Assembly (NCBI GenBank): GCA_043228905.1
Contig: JBHGNT010000009.1
Span: 7,564,001-7,628,000, forward strand
DNA from: Azolla caroliniana
Lineage: Eukaryota; Polypodiophyta
Direction: 5' to 3'
Length of the DNA: 64,000 bases
Numbering within the stretch: position 1 is the first letter of the stretch; every line of letters starts with the position of its first letter. Position numbers and translations under genes: made by a program. The notes under the pieces are model-generated. The model was given only the letters and a program-made list of their open reading frames with translations, was not told the DNA's origin and did not search any database. Below are positions 1 to 11,280 of this stretch, one piece after another.

Positions 1-528
1 GATGAAATTGAAAGAGAAGGATATAGAAACCTCGTGAATCCCACGAGTATAGTTTATTTATCTTATTAATATTTAAAACCCTAATTATATTTTAGAATAG
101 ATTAGAATCAATAGGAATAGATTGGAAAAGAGAGATCGAAAACCTCGTGAATCCCACGAGCATAGTTTATTTTATTAATCATTATTTTTGAACCCTAATG
201 ATTTTTCATCCATAATTTTCTCTCCCCCATTACATTGTGCTCCCCATCCTTATATAGTGATGAGAGAGTCTTAACATTCCATGCTTTTTCTCTAACTATG
301 GACTCCATGTTTTCTCTATCTATAGACTATATGCTTTTTCTAACATGCTTCTTCTAAAAGTGATCATATTTTTTCTACCCTCATGCGTTTTTATCGACTA
401 TAGTGTTCATGCACGCTTGATGTGCATGTGTAGCTTTTTTCTATTGCGTTTTTCTTCTAATCCTAGAAAATATGCGTGAATTAACCATTCTATGTGGGAT
501 ATCTATTATTTTTATACTTATGATGTGT
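1..528. other. AT-rich intergenic DNA, no gene seen
   Basis: No coding similarity was found on either strand. The only structure is a direct repeat of about 32 bp at 27-58 and 140-171, whose core CTCGTG-AATCC-CACGAG can fold as a 6-bp hairpin. This could be the edge of an older element that lies mostly outside the window. Confidence 0.5.
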
Positions 529-588
529 TAGTGTAATGGTAAGTTACAACCTTCAAAGTATTAACATGGAGGTATAAGGTTCGGATCT
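529..588 (+). other. tRNA-like A-box/B-box pair
   Basis: TAGTGTAATGG at 529 fits the Pol III A-box consensus, and GGTTCGGATCT at 578 resembles a B box. The spacing of 49 nt is close to that of a tRNA gene. A T-rich run follows. This may be the head of a tRNA-derived SINE or a chance match; no full cloverleaf is visible. Confidence 0.25.
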
Positions 589-682
589 TGCCCTATCCAT
601 GTAACATGTATTCTCATATTTTTTTTGTTTTCTTCATATTTATTAAATCGGGTACTTTATACGTTTTTCACGTAGTGTATTT

Positions 683-1222
683 CGCTTCCGGCTACCACTC
701 GCAAACAAACGGACAAGCAGAACGAACAAATCAAACGTTGGAACAATATCTTCGGTGTTTTCTAAGCTATCGCCAAGATGACTAGGCGGATATTCTCCAC
801 TTCGCTGAATTTGCGTATAATAAACTCTGTCCACTCATTGACTAAGGTTACACCATTTTATGCTTATACGGGCTATCATCCCCGGTGGTGTGTATTTGAA
901 ACTACGGAGTAACCCACAAATCCTTGTGTAGAGGATTGCTTGGAGCGGTTACGCAAGTTACAAGCGGATTTATCTACTCATTTACAACAAGCGCAACAAA
1001 CACACAAGGATTATGCGGATCGTCATCAACTTCCATCCTATTTTAACATTGGAGATCGGGTATGGTTATTATGATGACATATCAAGACTACTCGCCCATG
1101 CGATAAATTGGATTATCGACGATTGGGTCCTTTCCGTATTATCAGAAAAATTAATGATGTCGCTTTTTGTCTCGATCTACCTCTAAAACTACGGATACAT
1201 CCGGTATTTCATAGTTCTCTTC
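683..1222 (+). pseudogene. CV-0 chromovirus integrase fragment, left of the hAT insertion
   Basis: Translation gives the integrase core end ([20 protein letters not shown]) and then the C-terminal part of a Ty3/gypsy chromovirus polyprotein, colinear with the better copy at 40295-41653. In-frame stops are present, for example after RQDD near 782. The upstream part of the element is missing. The frame stops at 1222, where the hAT element is inserted, and resumes at 6495. The 8-bp target duplication TTCTCTTC lies at 1215-1222 and 6487-6494. Confidence 0.85.
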
Positions 1223-2045
1223 ATGGTTGTTAGGTACGTTAGGTACGGTACTGATACCATACGTATTTAACGTATTAATACGGGTATAGTACCTCCCAAT
1301 TTTAAAATACGTTAAATACGTTTTTTAGTATGTTAAATACCTATAAAATTCATAAAATACGTATAGTACGTTAAATACGTTAAATACTTCTAGAATTTGA
1401 AATTTATTTACTTTCTTAAAAAATATTTGTAATATTGTAATATTGTAACCGTGTATATGCAATGTAACGAAGCATTCCATGGCTGTAGTTGCATCTTAAA
1501 AGTACTAAAGGGCAAATCGAGCAAATATGAGAATCAAAAGGATACAAATCAACAAATCAAATAGATATTTGTTAGGTAAAAAAAAACCCAAACTTGTTGG
1601 GCATTTACAACAACAGCCAAGGCCACGAAGCAAAAACTATATATCCCTCACATGATTGAGGGAATTCACATGATGAGTCATGACAAGCTAAAATTCTACA
1701 AAAAAAATCGTACTTTTGACAAAAACAACACTTTGACAAGAAGTGCAACATACCTATTGAAGAAAAGACCACATCTTTTGATTTGGAAAAAACCTTCAGA
1801 ACACATAACATCAAATATTTGAGATACACTTACATTGCATTTTGTCAAAGAAATAGAATGCATTGTAGGAACAAAATTTAGAAAAAAACCTTAACAACAC
1901 ATAACATCAGATATTTGACTTCTAAGAACACATAACTTGAACTATGTCCAAGACTCCAATGTATCAAAATGGGCTTAGATCAAAGAAAAGTAACATATGG
2001 CTATTGAGCTTAGTAATAATGTATAGAAATCAGAAATATTAGTCA

Positions 2046-4575
2046 TTAGATCTCGTCCTCATCACAATCACCATCTTCATCATTAGATTCAGTGTTAGTT
2101 GATGACATCAACATAGGTTCTTCGTTAGTAAGATCATCATAATTTGTATGAATTGCTTCTTCTATTCCATTGACATTATCTTGATCATTTGGTGGTAAAG
2201 AAGCAAATGTACTTGATCTTGTTATTCTCCTATTACAAGAAGACCGCTCATCATCTCTTCTTGGCCTCTGCCTCCGTATTCGATCAATAGGGACTCCATC
2301 GCTTGATGTTGTCGTATGTGATCTTGTCATGCTCCTTGTCCTTCTTCTCATGCTCATTGTTTCTTGAAAATAAGTTTCATAGAATTCTCTATCCATATCA
2401 TTCTCGTGGCTAATAGATGGAATATCAGGAGTCTTAGAGACATCTATCTCATTTGGATTCACCTGCAAAAAGTTTATAAATGCTTAACGAAATTTGAGGA
2501 ATGTAAATTATAAGAAGTGAATAAAACAATGCCTGCATTGGAGATGCATTCACAGTCTCAAACTTGCGAACTAGCCTTAAGTTCTCTCGCACATATACCA
2601 ATCGTTCAAGTTGTGCTACCTTTAGTCTGTTTCTATTTTTTGTATGTGCGAGAGCATGTGCATTCCAATTCCTTTCTGCTGCCCCAGAAGAGCAATCCTA
2701 ATAGAAAACAAAATATGAAATAAAAGGTAGTACACAAAAGTGCAATATTTTAGAACTTAACTATAAAATTGATCATTTTTTCAAAACTTGACACTTACTT
2801 GGGATAATATGCGGACAGCTAATGCTTGGAGCTTTGGAGTTCTTCCACCAAAATTTTCCCACCATGTGACTGGCGTCATCATAGATATCTCTTCACGTGC
2901 TAATGCATAGCTAAATGTCCCTGTACCATTTCGATATTCATGCAATTCACGAAATAAGATATCACATTCAAGTGTCGAGTACAATTTTTCTGTATAGCTC
3001 ATCCATGCATCCATTAACTCGGGGTTAATAAATGTAGCCTCCTCTCTCCACATCGGATGCAGCAAATGAGCTACAAGGTGGATCGGCCTCTTGAACCATT
3101 TCCATCGTATGTCAAATAACTTCAAAACATCTTCGTACCTAAAAGGGTATTAGTAATTACAAAATGATTTGATCTTAAAACATGAGAAAACATTTGGAGG
3201 TTTAATGCTAGGAAACCATAAAAAATTAAAATAAATATGAAATTTACTTGGATTTGTGGGGGATGTTTTCTTCCACTCCTTTTGCTAAAACATCTTTGCT
3301 TCTTCGCATAAACTCATATAACAAACCAATAGTGGATCCCTCCCTATCAGTAAGTCGTAAAACACTATACAATGGTGCCATTAGGGTCAAAACAACTTGA
3401 AACGAGGACTCAGTTGTAGGATCAAGGATGTAGTTCTTTACATTCATGGCATCTGGCTTATTGCAATCTGACCAAGACCTCCACATGTCACTCACCACTG
3501 TTTGCTCAAGAGGATACCAAACTTTGAGCAAACGTTGTATGACAAGGTACATCACACCAAACCTTGTCTTAGAAGGTCTCAAGATGGCGAGGTTACTGTG
3601 AGCAGAAAAATTTTCCTAGCATTCCTCTTCTTGCAAAAAAAACGTACGATATTATTTGCTTTCAACATAATACTTTTCATCCAAGGCAGTTGACCAATGT
3701 CCTCCAAAAGTAGATCCAAAGAATGGGTTGCACATGGAGTCCAAGATGATACGAGGACATTTACAAGTTGCCTATGAGAAACATCAACCCACCCATCTGT
3801 TAATATAGAACAACCATACTTGGGCCATAATCCTTTTACCCTTTCTAACTTTGCTTGCAAGGATATAACCTCATTTTTCAAGCCTTTCGTCCTCATGTAA
3901 TTATATGTGACTCCATTATGTTTCTCTCCAATTGTAGAGAAAGCTTCTAACATGTTCCGCCAACATGGTGTTTTTAATAGATTAAATGACAAATTTGCTT
4001 CAATGATACATCTCACCTCCATAACGTTTGCATGTTGTTTCCTTTGCATTTGTAACACATGTCCTTTACGCAACGGTTGTTGTTTCACTATAATTGCTGG
4101 TGGATATGGTTGGCGACTACCACCACCCATACATGACATGCTTTGACTTTCATCAACAAATGTAGACGAGCATGAGGTAGAAACACCTAAAAGAAAAAAA
4201 AATTCAAGATAAATAATTTACAATTATTTAAACATTAGTAATCAAGACACCTATTGTAGGCTTGTGTCTATAGTATATACCTTGTTCAGGCATGTTGAAT
4301 GAGTCGATCTCTGCTACTATATCTTCTTCTTCGCCAATTGCTTGGCTTCCACAATTACCATACAAAGTTGTAAGGTCAATCAACATTTCCTTGGGGACAT
4401 TGGTACATTTCGTTACTCCATGGCTAGGTTTTCCAATTAAATGAGCAATCATTCGTGTTGCTGACCCATGCATATGTTTGTTGCAAAATTTACAGTTCCA
4501 ACTCCTATTTCCTGTTTGACTTCTTACGACATTGAGGCAACATGTATCCCAATATTTGTTCTTAATGGGCGGCAT
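2046..4575 (-). pseudogene. hAT transposase (BED zinc finger, DUF659, hATC dimerisation)
   Basis: Six blocks on the minus strand are separated by intron-like gaps. Exon 1 (4575 to about 4281) has a BED-type zinc finger with WNCKFCNKHM and a following His-rich part. The exon at 4187-3579 has the DUF659-like core with SILTDGWVDVSHRQL. Then come 3582-3244, 3146-2781 (WWENFGGRTPKLQALAVRIL, hATC), about 2731-2520 (SSGAAERNWNAHALAH, the hATC signature) and 2468-2046 (acidic tail). Introns look real: GTATAC...TTTTAG between blocks 1 and 2, GTAAAT...TTTTAG before YEDVLKLFDIRW, GTAAGT...CTATTAG before DCSSGAAERNW. The last junction shows GC instead of GT. A frame change at 3579-3582 and stops before the tail suggest it is inactive. 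A working transposase would cut and paste the element through an RNase H-like DDE core. Confidence 0.85.
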
Positions 4576-4621
4576 TTTCCTTCTTTATTTTCTACAAATC
4601 AATAAAATTGAGATATTGAAA

Positions 4622-4879
4622 ATGGAAAATAATGCACAAAAAGAGGAGCAAGATTATATGAAAGCATTAAAGCAAATTGAAGAACTGAAAACTTTGAATA
4701 GATCAACCTTCAGGGAGGATGAGGATTATACTATAAATAAGCAACTACAGGATACTCAAGAGTATCTTTTATTCATAGAAAGCAAATACAAGAAAATGTT
4801 ACAATTAAGGACATGTATAAAAACAGAAAATTCAACTCTTTTGGAAGCTAAAAAGGAAGCAAAAATTACCATAACTTAA
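4622..4879 (+). CDS. Short charged coiled-coil ORF inside the hAT, unknown
   Basis: An 85-codon frame from an ATG at 4622 lies just upstream of, and divergent from, the transposase. It is rich in Lys, Glu and Leu with heptad-like spacing (KALKQIEELKTLNRS). Its end (RTCIKTENSTLLEAKKEA) is repeated in diverged form right after it as TTCIKAKNSTSLEAKREV at about 4905-4960, so a segment of about 100 bp was duplicated. No family is recognised with confidence. It may be part of a captured host gene, since a PPR fragment follows on the same strand. Confidence 0.35.
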   Translation: MENNAQKEEQDYMKALKQIEELKTLNRSTFREDEDYTINKQLQDTQEYLLFIESKYKKMLQLRTCIKTENSTLLEAKKEAKITIT

Positions 4880-4892
4880 CTAAAGAGCCTTA

Positions 4893-5439
4893 ATGCTTAA
4901 CGTAATAACGACATGCATAAAAGCAAAAAATTCAACAAGTTTGGAAGCCAAAAGGGAAGTAGAATTTGGTCAAGAAATCCATCTTGAAGATGTACAGAAA
5001 GGGTTCGATGAAGATCTATTTATTCATAGTGCTTTGCTAGATATGTATGTCAAATGTGGATCTATAGTGGAAGTGCAAAATGTTTTCAACCGAATGTCCA
5101 ACCAAGATGTGGTATTATGGACAACATTGATTGCATGATATGCTGAGCATGGACCCATTGAGGATGCACTAAAAAGCTTCGAAAAGATACAAGATGAGGG
5201 GATACTTATTACTACCAAACACTTTCACCTTTTCTTGTGTCTTAAAGGAATGCTCTCATTGGAGGGTTTGTTGAGTATAGAACTACTGAGAAAGCATTAG
5301 ATTCTTTCGATAAAATGCAAGTTGATGGAATCTTTCCGAATGCATATACATTGCCCATGTCCTAAAAGTGTGCGGTTTATTAGGGCCTACAGATAAAGGA
5401 CAATCCATGTATATGGAGGCTGTATTGAAAGAGTTCTAG
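4893..5439 (+). pseudogene. Captured pentatricopeptide-repeat (PPR) gene fragment
   Basis: The frame reads GQEIHLEDVQKGFDEDLFIH, then ALLDMYVKCGSIVEVQNVF, then NQDVVLWTTLIA, the classic PLS-class PPR pattern (two to three repeats). After a stop at 5136 it continues with YAEHGPIEDALKSFEKIQDE. A second repeat block follows (EKALDSFDKMQVDGIFPNAY, and a frameshifted KVCGLLGPTDKGQSMYMEA). PPR proteins bind organellar RNA in plastids or mitochondria. This piece lacks a start, a transit peptide and a C-terminal domain, and has stops and frameshifts. It lies wholly inside the hAT element, on the strand opposite the transposase, so gene capture is the likeliest origin. Confidence 0.75.
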
Positions 5440-6096
5440 CAAGTGCACATTTATTCATACCCATCACATTCAAAAGCAGACAACCAAAACCATGAAATTC
5501 CAAAAAATGAGTAGTTGTTAACAAAAATAAATATGCATTGCAAATGATAAAAAATGGGACATCATTAAAAAAGGACCAAGCACTTTTCCCATGACACGAA
5601 ATTGAGATCTTCAATGTTTCTGGAAACCAATGTCATTTATAGTAACATGGAAAGTAAATTAGAATGATCAATTTCTGAAATGAATTCAAATGGGATAGAA
5701 CCACTAAAATCAATAAGCAAAGGATTAGCTAATGCTACAAATTGTGAAAGATTTTGAACACATTGTCTACATGTATACATACATGTTTGAGTTTCAACAC
5801 ATGGTTCCTATAATATTTGATCTCAACACTTGCAAAGAGGAGAGTTTTATTGCATGACATCAATTACAATTGTCTACCAATTTGTTACTTGTATAGATGC
5901 ATTATTGTGGAATAGATAGATTGCTGGACACAAGCATACGTAAACTAGATCAACTAAAAATTAAATCTCCCTTGTCATTTGGTATTATCATACAACTTGA
6001 CATTGGAATACAACAAAATGGGAGGTATACTTAATCATAAAAAATAAAAGAAAGAAACATATTCACTAACCTGATTTTATTTTCTTGTTGTTGTTG
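5440..6096. other. hAT internal non-coding stretch
   Basis: This is AT-rich sequence with no coding similarity on either strand. It lies between the PPR fragment and the (CTT)n array and probably belongs to the 5' subterminal region of the hAT element. Confidence 0.4.
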
Positions 6097-6243
6097 TTGT
6101 TCTTCTTCTTCTTCTTCTGCTTTTTCTGCTTCTTCTTCTTCTTCTAGTGCTTCTTCTTCTTCTTCTTCTTCTTCTGCTTTTTCTGTTTCTTCTTCTTCTT
6201 CTTCTTCTTCTTCTTCTACTTTTTCTTCTTCTTCTAAGTCTAT
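6097..6243. repeat. (CTT)n / (GAA)n microsatellite
   Basis: A nearly pure CTT array with a few GCT/TTT interruptions. On the minus strand it reads as poly-Glu, but nothing suggests this is translated. Confidence 0.85.
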
Positions 6244-6494
6244 TCTGTCCGTCTTTCTTCCTTCTATTTTACTAAAGTTGTTCTTTTCTTTTGCTTTCTT
6301 TAGGGTTTTACTCACATTTTCTATAAATACGTACTATACGTATTTTATTAAAGGTACGTTAAATACCATATTAGACGAATGTATATGACATTTGAATGAA
6401 CAACTTTGACGTATGGTACGCACTATACAAATAAGAAGGTATTATACGTATTGATACGTTAAATACGCGTACGTAAACAAGAGAACTTCTCTTC

Positions 6495-6794
6495 TAGAAC
6501 CCTATCAGGACAACACTATCCCAGGTCGTATCAAACCACCTCCACCTCCGATCGAACTTGAAGATGGACCTAAGTACGAGGTTCCCGCCATCCTCGATTC
6601 CAAGATTGTTCGCAACAAGTTCTACTATTTGGTCGATTGGCTAGGATATAGCCCTAGCGAGTGTACTTGGGAACCAATAGAGAATGTGACCAATGCTCGT
6701 GCTCTTCTCGAAGACTTCCATCGTCAATATCTAGACAAATCGGGTCCTCAATCCAAAATGACTCATAACACTCATCGTTTTAAAGGGGAGATAG
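6495..6794 (+). pseudogene. CV-0 chromodomain, right of the hAT insertion
   Basis: The frame resumes as LEPYQDNTIPGRIKPPPPP and then a chromodomain (ILDSKIVRNKFYYLVDWLGY, CTWEP), ending near 6794 next to the 3' LTR. A chromodomain at the integrase C-terminus defines chromoviruses and is thought to steer integration to heterochromatin marks. It is colinear with 41340-41653 in CV-1. One change, SERTWEP to SECTWEP, falls in the conserved core. Confidence 0.85.
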
Positions 6795-7209
6795 TGTCAT
6801 GATATGGCAAGATTCAAACCCATGACCTTATGTTACATGGGTCGAGCCCTTGCCATTAGACTATATATTGTAATACGAAAAATATTATTTTCATTTATTA
6901 TTTCACTATAGACAATTGATGTATATTTCCAAATTTCTTTGGAACATTCTAGAAACTTTAGGAGTACTCCTGAAAATACTATAAAAGGAGGCACAAGGCA
7001 TTATTTCGAACCAAATCGGTTCAACGCCAGTCTTAAGCCTCATAGCTATTCTTGTACTTACTCTTCATATAATATAATATATCTTTTGGTATCATCATTC
7101 TCTCTCTCTCTCCCCTTCTCTCATGAGTTCTACACCATTTTGTCCCTCTTAGTACTAATTCGCATATTTTAGTACTAATTCCCTCTCTGTCTTAGTACTG
7201 TTCTTGACA
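6795..7209 (+). repeat. CV-0 3' LTR
   Basis: Starts TGTCATGATATGG after a GGGGAG purine tract and ends CTTGACA. It is homologous to the 426-bp LTRs at 41665-42090 and 53171-53596. It contains a TATA-like CTATAAAAGG and a CT-rich tract before the end. The first 75 bp hold the tRNA-like boxes in antisense; the B box is decayed here. Confidence 0.85.
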
Positions 7210-8641
7210 TGTCGAAGATCGACAACAAGTTGAAACCATGCATATTCTTGGGGTACTCAAAGGATGAGTTCGACTATAGGTTGTGGGATCTTGTTGATAA
7301 GAAGGTGGTGAGAAGTAGGGATATTGTGTTCATGGAAGACAAGACAATTGAGGACTGGAAACAACGGAAGTTGGAACACATGAACAATCGACCCGACACA
7401 GTCGACTGCGAGGAGACAACTAGTTGGAACATTCGAATCTGATTCGGTCAACTCAGAGAAACTGTCAAACACATATGAGTTGGCTAACCTACTGAAGTCG
7501 ATTGAGGAATACGAGTAGGAGTCGGTTGACCTTAAGAAACCAATCGACACATATGAACCCGAGTCGAATGAACAGGTGCCAAGAACATGCGAACCTGATT
7601 CGACAATGGGAGGCAAGAGATATTCACTCAGAGAAAGGAGAGCACCCACCCGATATGCAAGTCAATATGTCCTCTTGACTGATGAAGGTGAGCCAAAATG
7701 TTATGATGAAGCCATAGCTGATGAGCATGAAGACAAATGGTTGAGTGCAATGCAAGACAAAACGGATTCCTTGCATGAAAATTCCACCTACGACCTGATT
7801 GGGCTACCGGAAGGAAAGAGAGTACTAAAAAACAAATGGGTCTACAAGGTGAAAACTAGGGAAGATGACAACACACCCAAATATAAGGCCTGCATTGTGG
7901 TGAAGCGTTTTAAACAAAAAAGGGTGTTGATTTTGATGAGATCTTTGCACCAGTTGTGAAGATGACATCCACCTGAACGTTCTGTGCATTGCTGTCAACA
8001 TGGATCTGGAGATTGAATAGTTGGATGTCAAGACAACATTCTTCCATGGAGAATTAGATGAAGAAATCTATATGCATCAGCCCAAAGGCTTTGTAGAGAA
8101 AGGAAAAGAGAACTTGGTGTGTCGACTAAAGAAAAGCTTGTATGGTTTGAAACAAGCTCCACACCAATGGTACAAGAAGTTTGAATCCTTCATGCTGGAA
8201 CATGGGTTCCATAAAACACAAGCTGATCACTGAGTGTTCATAAAAGGGTATGATGAAGGCGACCTCTTGATTCTCCTATTATATGTTGATGACATGTTAA
8301 TAGTCGGTCAGGACACAAAGAAGATTGTGAGCTTGAAGAAAGCATTAGGTAAATCATTTGACCTAAAAGATCTTGGACCGGCCAAATAGATTTTGGGGAT
8401 GCACATAGTTCGAGACAGAACTAAGAAGGTCCTACGGTTGTCACAAGAGAAGTATGTGGCAAAAGTCCTAGAAAGATTTAACATGTCAGAAGCAAAGCCA
8501 ATCGGTCCTGAATTGCCGACAAACTGCAAGCTGAATGCCAAACAATGCCCAAAAGGGGAGAAGGACAAGGCCGAGATGATGAAAATACCATATGCGTTGG
8601 CTGACAGCAGTTTGATGTATGATATGGTTTGTATGAGACCC
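7210..8641 (+). pseudogene. Copia A polyprotein relic: integrase end and reverse transcriptase
   Basis: Begins directly at the CV-0 LTR with the integrase C-terminal part (KLKPCIFLGYSKDEFDYRLW). A linker follows and then a Ty1/copia RT: KNKWVYKVKT, MDVKTTFFHGELDEEIYMHQ, KKSLYGLKQAPHQWYKKFES. The YVDD active-site motif is intact near 8282 (LLYVDDMLIVG). Frameshifts and stops are scattered (about 7440, 7515, 7945, 8231, 8386). The frame breaks at 8641 in LMYDMVCMRP, where copia B is inserted, and resumes at 29415. The 5' part of the element is not seen; the truncated CV-0 lies there. Confidence 0.85.
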
Positions 8642-9034
8642 TGTTACGAAGGCGCTTCGGCTCTTTTGTGTGCACAACGGATTGTGGCGTGCTGGATCAT
8701 TCAATGCTCAAGATAGAAAGGGGAAGGGGAAGGAGGCTTACCTCTGCACAGTCCAAAAAGCTTCTACTTCATTACACGTAGAGCTCAATTCGCTCTCATT
8801 TATTTTCTGTTTTTCTGTTCTTACTCTCTGCACTACTCTCACTCTTCTACTTACTACTTACTACTTACAGTTTTACCTAAGTACATAAGTGACTTGTATA
8901 TGCAGCTAAATAGCTGTCAGTAGCTAAATAGCTGTTTCACCTTTATGTCCACTAGTAACTAATTAGTTAATAGCTACTATAGCTTATTTCTAAATAAGCA
9001 TCACATACGTTTGTTGAGCTTGCTTCTCAACACT
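8642..9034 (-). repeat. Copia B 3' LTR
   Basis: Runs TGTTACGAAGG...TTCTCAACA on the plus strand, 393 bp. The matching copy begins at 23457. It contains short AGCTAAATAGCTGT repeats that differ in number between the two LTRs. Confidence 0.9.
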
Positions 9035-9045
9035 CCCCCTCAAGC
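9035..9045 (-). other. Copia B polypurine tract
   Basis: The minus strand reads TTGAGGGGGAG directly upstream of the 3' LTR. This is the plus-strand primer site typical of copia elements. Confidence 0.85.
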
Positions 9046-9050
9046 TCAAC

Positions 9051-11253
9051 TTATCCTTTCTTGAGGTCATCTTCAATCTTCTTTTCTTCATGCTTTTCAG
9101 TTACCATGCCGATGGTTATAACTCCCATCATGTCTCTAAACTGTGTATGTTTTTCCATGTTCAATCGCTTCGTAAGAATATCAGCGACTTGCTGATTTGT
9201 ACTTACATACAACATATCCACTTCTCCATCAATCACTTTTTCTCTAACAAAGTGATAATACACTTCAATGTGCTTTGTTCTTGCATGGAACACTGGATTT
9301 TTTGCGAGCTGAATGCTGCTCATATTGTCACACCAAATTGTGACAACACCATCTATATATTCTCCCAAATCAGAAAGCAATCTTCTTATCCATACCTCTT
9401 CACAGGTAGCTATTGTAGTTCCTCTATACCCAACTTCAGTACTTGACAATGTAACAATAGCTTGTTTCTTGCTACTCCATGAAATGGCTGCACTTCCCAA
9501 TGTAAACATATATCCACTTGTGGATCTTCTGTCAGTTTGGCTTCCAGCCCAATCAACATCTGTATATCCTTCCAGCTTTATGTCCAGATCAGCCCTGTAA
9601 AATAGTCCATAGTTCTGAGTAGCTTTTACATACCTCAGAATTCTTCTTATGCAGTCCAAATGTGGCTTTGTTGGCTGTTGCATAAACTGGCTGACTAATC
9701 CAACAACATAACTCAAATCAGGTCTTGTTATGGTCAAATATATGAGGCTGCCCACCATAGACCTGTACATGTTTACATCTTCTATTTTGGCTCCCAAATC
9801 AGCCCTCAATTTGCAGTTCTTATCTAGTGGTATACCAATAGGTTTGCATCCAAGCATACCATACTTCTTCAACATAAATGTTGCATACTGTTTTTGCAAC
9901 ATATATATACCACTCTAAGACCTTATCATCTCAATGCCAAGAAAGTATCTCAGCTCTCCCAAATCCTTCATCCGAAATTGCATTTCCAGATTTTTCTTCA
10001 ACTTACTTATCTCTTCCATAGAATCACCTCCAATGATTAGACCATCAACATATATCAAGATCACAACAATGCAATCATTCATCTTCTTTACATATAATGA
10101 TGGATCAACCTTTGACATTTTGAAAGCAATTTTTTTCAAAGATTCTGAAAGTTCCCTATGCCATGCTCTCAGTGCTTGTTTCAGTCCATAGAGAGCCTTT
10201 TTCAGCTTACAAACATATTCAAGATGCTTCGTATCTTCAAAACCTGGTGGTTGACAAATATACACTTCTTCTTCTAAGTTTCCATGTAAAAAGGCATTTT
10301 TACATCCATATGATGCAAAACCCATCTTCTGGCTGCACCTACAACAAGTAATGTCCTCAATGTTGCCATCTTTGCAACCGGTGCAAATGTTTCATCATAA
10401 TCAATACCTTGCATCTGAGCATATCCCTTTGCCACAAGTCTTGCTTGATGTCTACTAACATCCCCATTTGAATCATGCTTTTTTTGTAGACCCATTTGCA
10501 ACCTACCACATTTTTTCCTTTCGGTAACTTTACCAAATCCCATGTCCTATTTTCAGCCAATGCATCTATTTCTTCTTGCATTGCATTCACCCATTTTTTC
10601 TCAGCTTTTGCTTCATCAAAGCTGTTTGGATTAGGGATTTGTACCACTTTAGATATGTATGCATAATGCATAGCCATATATGTGTCATAACCAAATCTTT
10701 CAACAATCTTTTTCTCTCTATTTGATCTTCTCAGTTTCTGATTTGCATCTTTCATTGCCCTTTCCATACCAGGGATTTTCAGGGATCCTATACCAAGCTC
10801 ATCATCCAATGATGTATTTGAATCTACATCTTCCATGTTTCTAGATCCATAATCAAGCATTTCATACTCTGGCATGTTCTGTTTTCCTTTTCTATCATCA
10901 TAATTTTTGTGTCTTGCATGTTTTTCACTCCATGCATTAGATTCAGATTTTCTACCTGAGCTTCCAGATGGTCCAGTACATTCCATTGATGTGGAACTTT
11001 GCTGTCCAACATTGTTTCCATCTCTGTGGTTATCTCTTACATTTTCAGATTTATCCCTGTCTTCATTTTCACAGTCTTCATCAGTTTCTACATTTTGTTT
11101 TGGGTTGTACCAACTGCTCAACTCATCAAATATTACATCCCGACTTACCACAATCTTTTTTGTCAAAGGGTTATAACATCTGTACCCTTTTTGCTCTTCT
11201 GAATATCCAATAGAAACACATTTTTCAACTTTTGGATCAAGCTTACTTCTCAC
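9051..11253 (-). pseudogene. Copia B reverse transcriptase-RNase H
   Basis: Integrase tail and linker from 11253 (KVEKCVSIGYSEEQKGYRCY), then RT (WDLVKLPKGKNVVGCKWVYK; ARLVAKGYAQMQGIDYDETF; KKALYGLKQALRAWHREL), then RNase H (YTDVDWAGSQTDRRSTSGYM; STEVGYRGT; TKHIEVYYHFVREKV; VADILTKRL). The frame breaks near 10460, 10300 and 9910. The RT catalytic motif is YVDG instead of YVDD near 10050, so one metal-binding Asp is lost. The enzyme would copy element RNA into DNA in cytoplasmic particles; this copy cannot. Confidence 0.9.
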
Positions 11254-11280
11254 CTCAGTAGGTACATGGACATAGGCAAG

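Larger units (their letters stand above)
1223..6486 (-). mobile_element. hAT-superfamily DNA transposon
   Basis: The element is bounded by an exact 8-bp duplication TTCTCTTC (1215-1222, 6487-6494), the target-site length typical of hAT. Outside it, the chromovirus reading frame rejoins. The ends share short inverted similarity (TTGTT-AGGTACG against TTGTTTACGTACG, mid-position mismatches). Just inside are subterminal inverted repeats rich in ACGT/TACG: CGTATTTAACGTATTAATACG on the left matches, with one change, the reverse complement of the right end. Inside lie a transposase relic on the minus strand (2046-4575), a PPR gene fragment on the plus strand (4893-5439) and a (CTT)n array. The exact first base is uncertain by 1 bp. 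Confidence 0.85.

Noticed and set aside
6031-6315. Poly-Glu protein on the minus strand
   Set aside because: It is a translated (GAA)n microsatellite inside the hAT element with no other support.
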